Source: Rubrobacter indicoceani (lineage in GTDB: Bacteria > Actinomycetota > Rubrobacteria > Rubrobacterales > Rubrobacteraceae). Taken from it: a DNA stretch of 64,000 bases. The stretch is taken from the NCBI RefSeq assembly GCF_003568865.1, contig NZ_CP031116.1:105606-169605 (forward strand), written 5' to 3'. Under the pieces are notes generated by a model. It saw only the letters and a program-made list of their open reading frames with translations. It did not search any database and was not told the DNA's origin. Made by a program: the position numbers and the translations under genes. Below, piece by piece: positions 44,033 to 51,939 of this stretch (the stretch's first letter is position 1; every line of letters starts with the position of its first letter).

Positions 44033-44839
44033 TCACGCTCCCGGCACGAACGCAACCGCCCGCCCCGGCCCGCCGGAGCTTCCGGCGACCTTGATCGGCA
44101 GAAACACAAAGAACGCCCCGCGCACCGGGAGCCGGTCGAGGTTCGTCAGGAGCTCTATGTAGCGCATCCCGCGTCCGAGCCCCTCCTGGTGCACCGGCAC
44201 CCCGTCGTGGGCCGAGCCGATGCTCGGCGCGTCTATCCCGAGCGTCTTTACACCCTTCTCATCGAGGTACACCGCAAGCTCCGGCGACGGCGCGGGCCAG
44301 CCCTGAAACGTCCCCGTGACCAGCGACCGGTGCATGTACCTGAGACCCGCCTCGCCCTCGACGTAGTGCCGGTCCCAGCCCGTCCTGAGCAGCACGACCT
44401 CCCCGGCCCGCAGCTCGCCGTTCTCACGCTCGAAGTCCTTTATGTGTTCCGGCTCTATAAACGGGCTGACCCCCGGCTCGCCGCCTTCCGACAGAAAGCT
44501 CACGTCCACGACGACCGCGCTCCCCATAAGGTCATCGAGCGGCACCTTCTCGCCGGATTCCTCGCCGAGCGCGCCTGCATGCGGAAGGCCGCTCCCCGGC
44601 GGCGGTATAAAGTGGGTCGGGGCGTCGAAGTGCGTACCGCAATGTTCGTCTATCGTAATGGCGTTGGTCTGATAGGGTGCCGCGCTCCTTGTCCTGCCCG
44701 TCGGTCCGTCAACCTCCGCAAACCAGTTCCAGTTATGATGCGAAAACGGCGCGTGCCCCGGCCACGACCCCGGAAGACTCTCCGACAGAGTTACCGAAAG
44801 ATCCACGACCCGCGCCCCAACTAATACGGAAAAGTCCAT
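44033..44839 (-). CDS. Cyclase-family metal-dependent hydrolase, copy 2
   Basis: Second cyclase-fold hydrolase, about 268 aa, clearly longer in the first half than copy 1. Start ATG 44839 (MDFSVLVGARVVDLS) after AAAGGGGAGCGG. Motifs: VVDLSVTLSESLPGSWPGHA, ITIDEHCGTHFDAPTHF (metal motif H-x3-H-x3-D), LLRTGWDRHYVEGEAG, LGIDAPSIGSAH, and FLPIKVAGSSGGPGRAVAFV. Its promoter region is shared with the Nramp-fold carrier and carries operator site E. Likely hydrolyses a ring or amide bond in the same pathway. Convergent with the FabG-like gene. Confidence 0.88.
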   Translation of the reverse strand: MDFSVLVGARVVDLSVTLSESLPGSWPGHAPFSHHNWNWFAEVDGPTGRTRSAAPYQTNAITIDEHCGTHFDAPTHFIPPPGSGLPHAGALGEESGEKVPLDDLMGSAVVVDVSFLSEGGEPGVSPFIEPEHIKDFERENGELRAGEVVLLRTGWDRHYVEGEAGLRYMHRSLVTGTFQGWPAPSPELAVYLDEKGVKTLGIDAPSIGSAHDGVPVHQEGLGRGMRYIELLTNLDRLPVRGAFFVFLPIKVAGSSGGPGRAVAFVPGA

Positions 44840-44906
44840 CCCGCTCCCCTTTCTTGACTCGTACCTCTCCGCTTCCACTATAACCCCCAGAAGAATTCCC
44901 TTTCGA

Positions 44907-44920
44907 ATTGGTATGACAAT
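44907..44920. promoter_or_regulatory. GntR-type operator site E
   Basis: ATTGGTATGACAAT; on the minus strand ATTGTCATACCAAT. It lies between the divergent cyclase (start 44839) and Nramp-fold carrier (start 44965), 45 bp from the latter. Confidence 0.7.
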
Positions 44921-44964
44921 ATGGTAGCTTACAGGGGAAATATTTTCGGGGAGCGGGAGGCGGC

Positions 44965-46389
44965 ATGGCTGAGGTTGTGGGGAACCCGGGCACTGAGGCC
45001 GGTATTCCGGGGGGAACGGTCAAGGGAGACGACCCGTACCATCTGACGCCGGAGGGCATAAAGGAGCCTCCGAAGGGCTGGGGTCAGAGCCTCCGGCATC
45101 TCGGTCCGGGGTTGATCCTGAGCGCATCCATCGTCGGTTCGGGGGAGTTGATCGCGACCACGGCCCTCGGGGCGACGGCGGGGTTTGCGATCCTCTGGAT
45201 GGTCATCTTCAGCACGCTCGTGAAGGTGGCGGTCCAGATAGAGCTTGCGCGGTGGACCATCTCGACCGGGCAACCGGCCCTCACGGGCTACAACAAGGTG
45301 CCGCCGAAGATCGGCCCCATAGGGTGGGTGAACATCCTGTGGAGCGTCATGGCCCTCGCAAAGATACTCCAGATCGGCGGCATCGTCGGGGGTACGGCGG
45401 TCGCGTTCAGCCTGCTCCTGCCCCTCGGTAGCGAGCCCCTTGAGTTCACCTCGCTCTCTATCTGGACCGGCATCGTCGCCCTGAGCGCCATTGCTCTTTT
45501 GTATTCAAACAGATACACGCTCGTCGAGCGCGGGGCGGTTTTCCTTGTCGTGATCTTCTCCCTCGTTACAGTAGTCATCGCGCTCGGGCTTCCGTTTACG
45601 CCGTTCTCCTACGGGACCGCGGACATAGTCGGGGGGCTGCAATTTGCCATTCCGGCGGGGGCTTTGGGGGTTGCCATCGCGATGTTCGGGATCACGGGCG
45701 TCGGGGCGGACGAGCTGACGTTCTACACCTACTGGTGCGTCGAGAAGGGGTATGCGCGCTACGTCGGGCCGAACGACGGCAGCGAGGAGTGGAGGGAGCG
45801 GGCGGAGGGCTGGATCGGCGTGATGTACAAGGACGCTTTTGTTTCGTGGTGCGTCTACACCTTCGGGACGCTCGCCTTCTTTATCATGGGGGCGGCGGTC
45901 TTGCATCCGCAGGGTCTCGCGCCGGAGGGCAACGAAATGATAACGACCCTCTCGCGCCTCTACACGGACGTGCTCGGCGAGTGGGCGAGCACGCTGTTCA
46001 TCGCCGGGGCGATAGCCGTTCTCGGTTCGACGCTCTGGGCGTCGCTCCCGAGCTGGGCTCGGATGTACACGAACCTTCTTGCAACGGTCGGGGTTCTTGA
46101 CTGGCAGGATACGCAGACGAGGCTGCGCTGGATACGCATCTTCACCATCGTCCTGCCCGTGGTGTGGGGCGGGGCTTACCTCTTTATCCAGTCGCCCGTT
46201 CTGATGGTCCAGATCGGGGGCGTGGCGACCGGGGTCTTTCTTCTGGCCGCCGTCGTGGCCGTCTGGTACCTCAGAAACACCGAGACCGACCCGCGCCTGC
46301 ACGGCAGCTTCCCGTTTAACGCCCTGCTGGTGGTGAGCAGCATCGCCATCATCCTGCTCGGCGTCTACACAGCGCTCAACGTGTTCTAG
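44965..46389 (+). CDS. Nramp-fold membrane carrier without the DPGN motif, copy 1
   Basis: 474-residue polytopic membrane protein with about 11-12 hydrophobic segments in the Nramp (LeuT-fold) arrangement. Helix 1 reads GPGLILSASIVGSGELIATT (residues 47-66): the canonical metal-ligand DPGN is replaced by GSGE. The helix 6 unwound region reads FGITGVGADELTFYTYW (241-257), lacking the usual M-P-H. So it is unlikely to carry divalent metals as MntH does. Its partner gene 22 bp downstream encodes a UxaA-type dehydratase, which suggests uptake of an organic acid. This substrate idea is inference. ATG with GGGAGGCGG upstream. Confidence 0.85.
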   Translation: MAEVVGNPGTEAGIPGGTVKGDDPYHLTPEGIKEPPKGWGQSLRHLGPGLILSASIVGSGELIATTALGATAGFAILWMVIFSTLVKVAVQIELARWTISTGQPALTGYNKVPPKIGPIGWVNILWSVMALAKILQIGGIVGGTAVAFSLLLPLGSEPLEFTSLSIWTGIVALSAIALLYSNRYTLVERGAVFLVVIFSLVTVVIALGLPFTPFSYGTADIVGGLQFAIPAGALGVAIAMFGITGVGADELTFYTYWCVEKGYARYVGPNDGSEEWRERAEGWIGVMYKDAFVSWCVYTFGTLAFFIMGAAVLHPQGLAPEGNEMITTLSRLYTDVLGEWASTLFIAGAIAVLGSTLWASLPSWARMYTNLLATVGVLDWQDTQTRLRWIRIFTIVLPVVWGGAYLFIQSPVLMVQIGGVATGVFLLAAVVAVWYLRNTETDPRLHGSFPFNALLVVSSIAIILLGVYTALNVF

Positions 46390-46411
46390 CCGGATCGGAG
46401 AAAGAGAAGAC

Positions 46412-49105
46412 ATGGCAGAAGCATCCAGAGACTTCAGCGACGTAGCCAGACTCCCCGCTCCCGCGGACAACGCCGCCGTAGCCACCGAACGTCTCGAAGC
46501 CGGGACGCGGGTGGCTCGGAACGGCGAGGCCTTCACAATCTCCCACACCGTCCTTGAAGGTCACCGTTTCCTGACCGAACCGCTCGCCGAAGGCGAAGAA
46601 CTCCTCTCGTGGGGGCTGCCGTTCGGACGGGCGACAAAGAGCATCGCCCCGGGCGACTACGCCTGCAACGAAAAGATACTGACCGCCCTTGCAGAACGGG
46701 AAGTGGATTTCCAGCTCCCCGACAGGCCGAACTTCCGCGACGCAGAGCTTCTCACCTACACGCTCGACGGGGAGAACTTCCAGCCGGGCGAACAGGTCCC
46801 GCTCTACAGTAGCCCGGCGACGTTCAAGGGATACCGTCGAGGGGGGAGTCGCGGCGTCGGGACGCGCAACTACGTGGTCCTGATCGGGGCGACCAGCCGC
46901 ACCGGCGGCTTCGTGAAGGCTCTGGAGCACAGGCTGCAGAACGCCGCAGACGACCACCCCGAAATAGACGGCATCGTCGCGGTCGCCCACACCGAAGGCG
47001 GCGAGGAAGAGGCCCCGAACAACCTGGACCTGCTCCTGCGGACGCTCTCCGGCTTTATCGTCAACCCGAACGTCGGGGCGGCACTTGTCGTGGACGAGCC
47101 TTTCGGGACGGTTACAAACGATGCGATCCGTGGCTACCTTGAAAAAAACGGCTACCCGCTCCGGGACGTGCCGCACGAGTTCATGACCCTCGGGCGTTCT
47201 TTCGGTCTCGACCTGAAAGCCGCCGGGGAGACCGTTCGTGGCCTTCTGGACGGGGTCGGTTCCGCGCGCCGGACGGAGGAACCGCTCTCGGAGCTGAAGG
47301 TCGCCTTGCAGTGCGGCGGCTCGGACGCCTTCTCCGGGATATCGGCGAACCCGCTTGCGGGCCGCGTTGCAAAGGAGATAGTCAGAAACGGCGGGACCGC
47401 CGTGCTCGCCGAGACGGACGAGCTCATCGGGGCGGAGTCGTACGCCCTGGCGAACGTACGCGACCTCGCCGTTGCGGAGCGTTTCCTCCTCATGGTCGAG
47501 CGGTTCAAGAGGCGCGTCGGGTGGCACGGGCACACCGCCGAGGGCAACCCGTCCGGCGGCAACAACTACCGGGGGCTCTACAACATCTCCATAAAGTCCA
47601 TCGGGGCGGCGACGAAGCGCGACCCGGAGGTTCGGCTGGACGAGGCGATCGAATACGCAGAGCGGTTCGACCGTTCCGGCTACCTTTTCATGGACAGCCC
47701 CGGAAACGACCTTGAAAGCGTCGCCGGGCAGGTGGCCGCCGGCTGCAACCTGGTCTTCTTCACGACCGGCAACGGCTCCGTTACGAACTTCCCGTTTGTT
47801 CCGACCATAAAGATAGTAACCACCACCGGACGCTACAGGATGCTCAGAGCCGAGATGGACGTAAACGCCGGGGCGTACCTCGACGGCGAGCCGCTCGGGT
47901 CGGTCGGGGCGCGCATGTTCGGCCTGACGCTCCGGGCCGCATCGGGCGAGAAGACCGCCGGTGAGCGGGCCGGACACTCGCAGGTCTCGATCTGGCGCAA
48001 CTGGCGGCAGACCGGCCCCGTAGACCTCCCGGCCATACAGAATACCCCCGAGCCCGACGGCGAGCCGCTGCCGCTTATCGTTGAAGCCCCGACGTCGGAC
48101 AAAGCCTTCGACGCCCTAAAGACGGAGCGCGGCTACGTCGCCGATCAGGTCGGGCTCATCATGCCCACAAGCCTCTGTTCCGGGCAGATAGCGGTCCGCA
48201 TCGCCGACGGGCTGAACGCCCGCGACTTCGACCGCGACAGACTCTCGCGCTTTGTCGCCCTCCCCCACACCGAAGGCTGCGGCAACTCGGGCGGCGCGTC
48301 GGAGAAGCTCTACTCGCGCACCGTGCTCGGCCACCTCGCAAACCCCATCGTCCGGTTCGGCCTCCTTCTCGAACACGGCTGCGAAAAGACCCACAACGAC
48401 TACTTCCACGCCCGGCTCCGGGAGGCCGGGCTGAGCCCGGACGATTTCGGCTGGGCGAGCGTCCAGCTAGACGGCGGTATAGACGCGGTCGTCGGGAAGG
48501 TCGCCGGGTGGTTCGACGGGCGGCTTGACAGGGCCACCGAGCTCGCGAGCGAACCCGTCGGCCTCGAACACCTCCGGCTCGGCCTCGACGCGGGCGGCCC
48601 GCTCCCCGACGAGGCCGCCCGTGCCTTCGCCGCCCTGAGCGCGACGGTCGTAGCGTCCGGCGGCACGGTCGTCGTCCCGGAACGCTCGCCGCTTCTAACC
48701 TCCGGCGTCTACCTCGAAAGCACGGTCGGCAGGGCGCACAACACCCTCTCCTACGGCGAAGCCGCCCGGAAAGATGGCTTCCACGTAATGGAGTCCCCGA
48801 CCGGCGACCCGCTAGAGGCCGCCACCGGGCTTGCCGCGACGGGCGTCGGGGTGATGCTGACCCACGTCTCTGGCAGACCGCTCCCGGCGCACCGGATGGT
48901 CCCGCTTCTGCAGGTCTCTTCCGACGGGAGGACCATCGCGAAATACGGTGCCGACCTCGACCTGACCGGAGACCCGGACCTCCGGGCGGAGAAGGTTCTC
49001 GACCTTCTTCTCAGGGTCGCGTCGCGCGGCTACACCCCGAAGCTGCTCGGGCAGGGAAACGTAGGCTTCCAGTTCACCCGGGGGCTGCTCGGCGTCTCGA
49101 TGTAG
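46412..49105 (+). CDS. Double-length UxaA-type (altronate/galactarate) dehydratase
   Basis: 897 residues, against about 500 for altronate dehydratase. Residues 16-92 are the SAF domain (VLEGHRFLTEPLAEGEELLS, GRATKSIAPGDYACNE). Unit 1 (about 140-510) has the order GVGTRNYVV, VAHTEGGEEE, VNPNVGAALVVDEPFG, LQCGGSDAFSGISANPLAG, TTGNGSVTNFPFVPTIK. Unit 2 (about 575-890) repeats it: MPTSLCSGQIA, LPHTEGCGNSGG, ANPIVRFGLLLEHGCEKTHN, LRLGLDAGGPLPDEAARAFA, THVSGRPLPAHRMVPLLQ. Unit 1 lacks the Cys of the first motifs but keeps the CGGSD block; unit 2 keeps the Cys motifs and loses CGGSD. Likely an iron-dependent dehydration of a sugar acid. Cotranscribed with the Nramp-fold carrier. Confidence 0.85.
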   Translation: MAEASRDFSDVARLPAPADNAAVATERLEAGTRVARNGEAFTISHTVLEGHRFLTEPLAEGEELLSWGLPFGRATKSIAPGDYACNEKILTALAEREVDFQLPDRPNFRDAELLTYTLDGENFQPGEQVPLYSSPATFKGYRRGGSRGVGTRNYVVLIGATSRTGGFVKALEHRLQNAADDHPEIDGIVAVAHTEGGEEEAPNNLDLLLRTLSGFIVNPNVGAALVVDEPFGTVTNDAIRGYLEKNGYPLRDVPHEFMTLGRSFGLDLKAAGETVRGLLDGVGSARRTEEPLSELKVALQCGGSDAFSGISANPLAGRVAKEIVRNGGTAVLAETDELIGAESYALANVRDLAVAERFLLMVERFKRRVGWHGHTAEGNPSGGNNYRGLYNISIKSIGAATKRDPEVRLDEAIEYAERFDRSGYLFMDSPGNDLESVAGQVAAGCNLVFFTTGNGSVTNFPFVPTIKIVTTTGRYRMLRAEMDVNAGAYLDGEPLGSVGARMFGLTLRAASGEKTAGERAGHSQVSIWRNWRQTGPVDLPAIQNTPEPDGEPLPLIVEAPTSDKAFDALKTERGYVADQVGLIMPTSLCSGQIAVRIADGLNARDFDRDRLSRFVALPHTEGCGNSGGASEKLYSRTVLGHLANPIVRFGLLLEHGCEKTHNDYFHARLREAGLSPDDFGWASVQLDGGIDAVVGKVAGWFDGRLDRATELASEPVGLEHLRLGLDAGGPLPDEAARAFAALSATVVASGGTVVVPERSPLLTSGVYLESTVGRAHNTLSYGEAARKDGFHVMESPTGDPLEAATGLAATGVGVMLTHVSGRPLPAHRMVPLLQVSSDGRTIAKYGADLDLTGDPDLRAEKVLDLLLRVASRGYTPKLLGQGNVGFQFTRGLLGVSM

Positions 49106-49155
49106 GACCGGCGGACTTCGCCCCCGGCCTCCGGAGCCCCCGGAAAGCGCGCTGG

Positions 49156-49161
49156 TAGAAT
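49156..49161 (+). promoter_or_regulatory. -10 box of a probable leaderless promoter for the GntR gene
   Basis: TAGAAT, ending 6 nt before the ATG at 49168. With usual spacing transcription would begin at the ATG itself; no ribosome site exists in the intervening ATATCCAT-like sequence. Confidence 0.5.
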
Positions 49162-49167
49162 ATCCAT

Positions 49168-49866
49168 ATGACTCAGGAGATACGGCGCGTAAAGCTGAGG
49201 GATCAGGTAACGGAGCGGCTGGCGGAGATGATCCTCTCCGGAGGCTGCTCCGAAGGTGACCGCCTGCCGCCCGAACGCAGGCTCGTCGAGGACCTCGGGG
49301 TGAGCCGGACGGTCGTCCGCGAAGCCCTGAACCTGCTCGAGAGTCGCGGCCTCATAAGCATCGAGCACGGTCGCGGCGCGGTCGTGGCCGGGATGGGCCT
49401 CCCCGCCGTCCGCGATACGCTTCAGTTCTACCTGAGAAGCCGCCCCGAGACGATGCTCGAGCTTCTTGAGGTCCGACGCGCCCTCGAAATAGAGGTCGCC
49501 GGGCTCGCCGCCCAGCGCGCCACGCCAGAGGACATCGAGGCGATGCGCGAAGCAAACAGACGAATGCGCGAGAAGCTCCACGCCCCGGAGGGCTACGTCA
49601 ATGCCGACACCGAGTTCCATACGGCGATCATCCGCAGCACCAAAAACCACATCTTTCTTCTTATAAACGAACCCATCACGGACCTTCTGCTCGAGACGCG
49701 CAAGATCACCGGCTCGATGGCCGAGAACGCCCGCCGCGCCCTCGCCGGACACGAAGCCATCCTGAGATGCATCGAAGCCCGCGACGTGGCCGGGGCAAGG
49801 CTCGCCATGACCGAACACCTCCTGACCACCCAGAAGGACGTCGAGAGGATCATGCGCGAAGTCTGA
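49168..49866 (+). CDS. GntR/FadR-family regulator, candidate controller of the hydroxy-acid regulon
   Basis: 232-residue regulator. N-terminal HTH: RRVKLRDQVTERLAEMILSG, LPPERRLVEDLGVSRTVVRE, ALNLLESRGLISIEHGRGAV. C-terminal FCD domain: LLEVRRALEIEVAGLAAQRA, NADTEFHTAIIRSTKNHIF (metal Asp/His type), AGHEAILRCIEARDVAGARL. It lies between the UxaA-type gene and the second Nramp-fold carrier. FCD regulators bind TNGT-N3-ACNA sites; six such sites of one close consensus stand in nearby promoters, so this protein is their best candidate. No site is seen in front of its own gene, whose transcript appears leaderless. Effector is probably a hydroxy or sugar acid. Confidence 0.9.
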   Translation: MTQEIRRVKLRDQVTERLAEMILSGGCSEGDRLPPERRLVEDLGVSRTVVREALNLLESRGLISIEHGRGAVVAGMGLPAVRDTLQFYLRSRPETMLELLEVRRALEIEVAGLAAQRATPEDIEAMREANRRMREKLHAPEGYVNADTEFHTAIIRSTKNHIFLLINEPITDLLLETRKITGSMAENARRALAGHEAILRCIEARDVAGARLAMTEHLLTTQKDVERIMREV

Positions 49867-50229
49867 CCCGAAACTTTTTATTCCCTACCTTCTTTTAACG
49901 GGTTTCCGGCCTCATACGTCACCTGCTCCCGTCCGTGCAGGTGGTCCCCCGAAGCTCCGGGTAGTGATGAACCGCGTCGTGTGCTGCGCGAGTACCACAG
50001 ACAGGATACGCACCCGGTGACCCCGAGAGATCTACCACCCGCCGGACCTTCACGGTCGCCTCGCCAAGGAGCCGGCAGGAGAAATTCCTTCTCCCCGTAC
50101 CGGGTCGGGTCGCCCGGGAACATCTCCGGAACCCGAACGCCCCGAGCCGGACTACCCTTTCCTCCATCCCCCGATGCGCTTCCGGCCGACTTCGAGAACG
50201 ATCGTTTGCCCCCTCTCTCAGGCTTCTTT

Positions 50230-50258
50230 TTGACATTGTATGACCAATTCACTAGGAT
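50230..50258 (+). promoter_or_regulatory. Promoter with embedded GntR-type operator site F
   Basis: TTGACA (50230-50235) and TAGGAT (50253-50258) are 17 bp apart. The operator ATTGTATGACCAAT (50235-50248) fills the spacer, the classical position for repression. The second Nramp-fold carrier starts 61 bp downstream. The rest of the 49867-50318 gap shows no gene. Confidence 0.7.
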
Positions 50259-50318
50259 GATGCCGGGCGTTGGGGAAACGCTCTGGAGGGTTCGGCGGGA
50301 GATAGGGAAGGGGAGCGG

Positions 50319-51788
50319 ATGTCAGAGACGGTTGATCGTTCCGGGGAACGGGACCTGGCGACCGAGTTGCCAAGCAAGTACCTGCCTGCGGTGGAGTACC
50401 GGGACTTGCCGGAGCCGGTTGCAATGCGGAAGATCATCGGCGCGAGCGTGATCATCCTCGCGACCGCTATCGGGAGCGGTGAGTTCGTGCTCTGGCCGTA
50501 CATCACGACGCAGGTCGGCCTCGTCTTTATCTGGGGCGCGGTGCTCGGGTTCGGTATTCAGTTTTTCATCAACATGGAGATAGAGCGGTATACGCTCGCC
50601 ACGGGCGAGTCGGTGGTTACGGGCTTCGCGAGGTTCTGGAAGCCGTGGTGGTGGCTCTTCATCGTCTTTGCCCTGGCCCAGAACTTCTGGCCGGGCTGGG
50701 CCACGGGGGCGGCGACCACGCTCTCCTTTGCCTTCAACTTCGGCGAAGGTGCCATCGTCCCGGTGACGCTCTGCGGCCTTATTGCCATAGGCATCGCGCT
50801 GACGGCGAGCCCGGTCGTCTACCAGACGGTGGAGAAGATACAGGCGACGATGGTCGCCCTTATAATGGTGTTCGTCGTTTTGGCGGTTATCCTTGCTTCG
50901 AGCGCGGAGGCGTGGGGGACGCTTATCACGGACTTCCGCTACGTCGGGCGCGTTCCGCTGGACGTTCCGGGACTTTCCGTAGCGGCGATACTCGGCGCTC
51001 TGGCGTTCGCCGGGGCGGGCGGGGCCAACAACCTCGTACAGAGCAACTACATCCGCGACAAGGGCATGGGCATGGGGCAGCGCATACCGCGCCTCGTCTC
51101 CCCGATAACGGGTGAGGATCAGGCCGCCCCCTCGACGGGCTACATGTTCAGGACAACGGACGAGAACATGCGGCGCTGGAACGGCTGGTGGCGGCTCGCG
51201 AACCTGGAGCAGTTCTTCACCTTCTTCTGCATCGGGCTTGCGACGCTTATAGTCTTCTCGGTCGTTGCGTACTCGCTCGTTCCGGCGGGACAGGTCAACA
51301 GCTCCGACTTCGAGTTCATCCGGTTCCAGGGCGACGTGCTTGCGGAGCAGATAGCGCCGTGGTTCGCCTTCTTTTTCTTTATGGCCGGGACGTTCGCGCT
51401 CTTCTCGACGAACCTCGGCATCATAGACTACACCTGCCGGCTCGCGGCGGACCAGATCAAGATAAACGCCCTCAGCCGGAGCAACTTCTGGAGCGAGAGC
51501 AAGATCTACGCCGGCCTCGTGTGGGCCATGATCGCCGTCGGGGCTTCCATCCTGCTTCTCGGCCTCGACCAGCCGCTCATTCTGGTCATAATCGCCTCCT
51601 CCATCGCGGGCGTGATGATGTTCATCTACTCGATGCTCCTGATCCAGCTCAACCGCAAGGCCCTGCCCGCCCCGATAAAGATTCGCGGGATCAGGCTCGG
51701 GGTGATGATCCTGTCGGTGCTGTTCTTCGGGTTCTTCTCTATGCTGTTGCTCTGGGACCAGATCAGCAGCAACCTCCTGGGCGGCTGA
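50319..51788 (+). CDS. Nramp-fold membrane carrier without the DPGN motif, copy 2
   Basis: 489 residues, Nramp/LeuT-like membrane protein divergent from copy 1. Helix 1: ASVIILATAIGSGEFVLWPY (42-61), again GSGE where metal carriers have DPGN. Helix 6 region: ALAFAGAGGANNLVQSNYIR, no M-P-H. A long loop (GEDQAAPSTGYMFRTTDEN) after helix 6 is unlike classic MntH. Start ATG 50319 after AAGGGGAGCGG. Driven by a promoter with operator F and followed by a 31-residue membrane peptide gene. Organic-acid transport is inferred from its regulon; canonical metal transport looks unlikely. Confidence 0.82.
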   Translation: MSETVDRSGERDLATELPSKYLPAVEYRDLPEPVAMRKIIGASVIILATAIGSGEFVLWPYITTQVGLVFIWGAVLGFGIQFFINMEIERYTLATGESVVTGFARFWKPWWWLFIVFALAQNFWPGWATGAATTLSFAFNFGEGAIVPVTLCGLIAIGIALTASPVVYQTVEKIQATMVALIMVFVVLAVILASSAEAWGTLITDFRYVGRVPLDVPGLSVAAILGALAFAGAGGANNLVQSNYIRDKGMGMGQRIPRLVSPITGEDQAAPSTGYMFRTTDENMRRWNGWWRLANLEQFFTFFCIGLATLIVFSVVAYSLVPAGQVNSSDFEFIRFQGDVLAEQIAPWFAFFFFMAGTFALFSTNLGIIDYTCRLAADQIKINALSRSNFWSESKIYAGLVWAMIAVGASILLLGLDQPLILVIIASSIAGVMMFIYSMLLIQLNRKALPAPIKIRGIRLGVMILSVLFFGFFSMLLLWDQISSNLLGG

Positions 51789-51789
51789 G

Positions 51790-51885
51790 TTGCTGAAGAC
51801 CCTCTGGCTGAAGGTGCTTCTGGCCCTTTTCGTCTGGGCCGCGCTTATCGCCCTCTACTTCGGCGTCGGGCGGCTGATCGGCTGA
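51790..51885 (+). CDS. 31-residue single-helix membrane protein downstream of the Nramp-fold carrier
   Basis: Small ORF too short for usual calling. TTG start at 51790, one base after the carrier's TGA, so translation is probably coupled. The peptide is nearly all hydrophobic with basic Lys at 3 and 8 and Arg near the end: LKTLWLKVLLALFVWAAL then IALYFGVGRLIG. This is one transmembrane helix with positive ends. Small single-helix subunits occur with several secondary carriers, so an accessory role is a fair guess. No homologue is claimed. Confidence 0.5.
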   Translation: MLKTLWLKVLLALFVWAALIALYFGVGRLIG

Positions 51886-51939
51886 CACGCCAGCGAGGCG
51901 GATGCAAGGGGGCGCGGTGATCTTCCCGCACCCCTTCTC

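Noticed and set aside
44965..46389. Annotation as mntH manganese transporter
   Set aside because: The fold matches Nramp but the metal-binding DPGN and M-P-H residues are missing, so a metal substrate should not be asserted.
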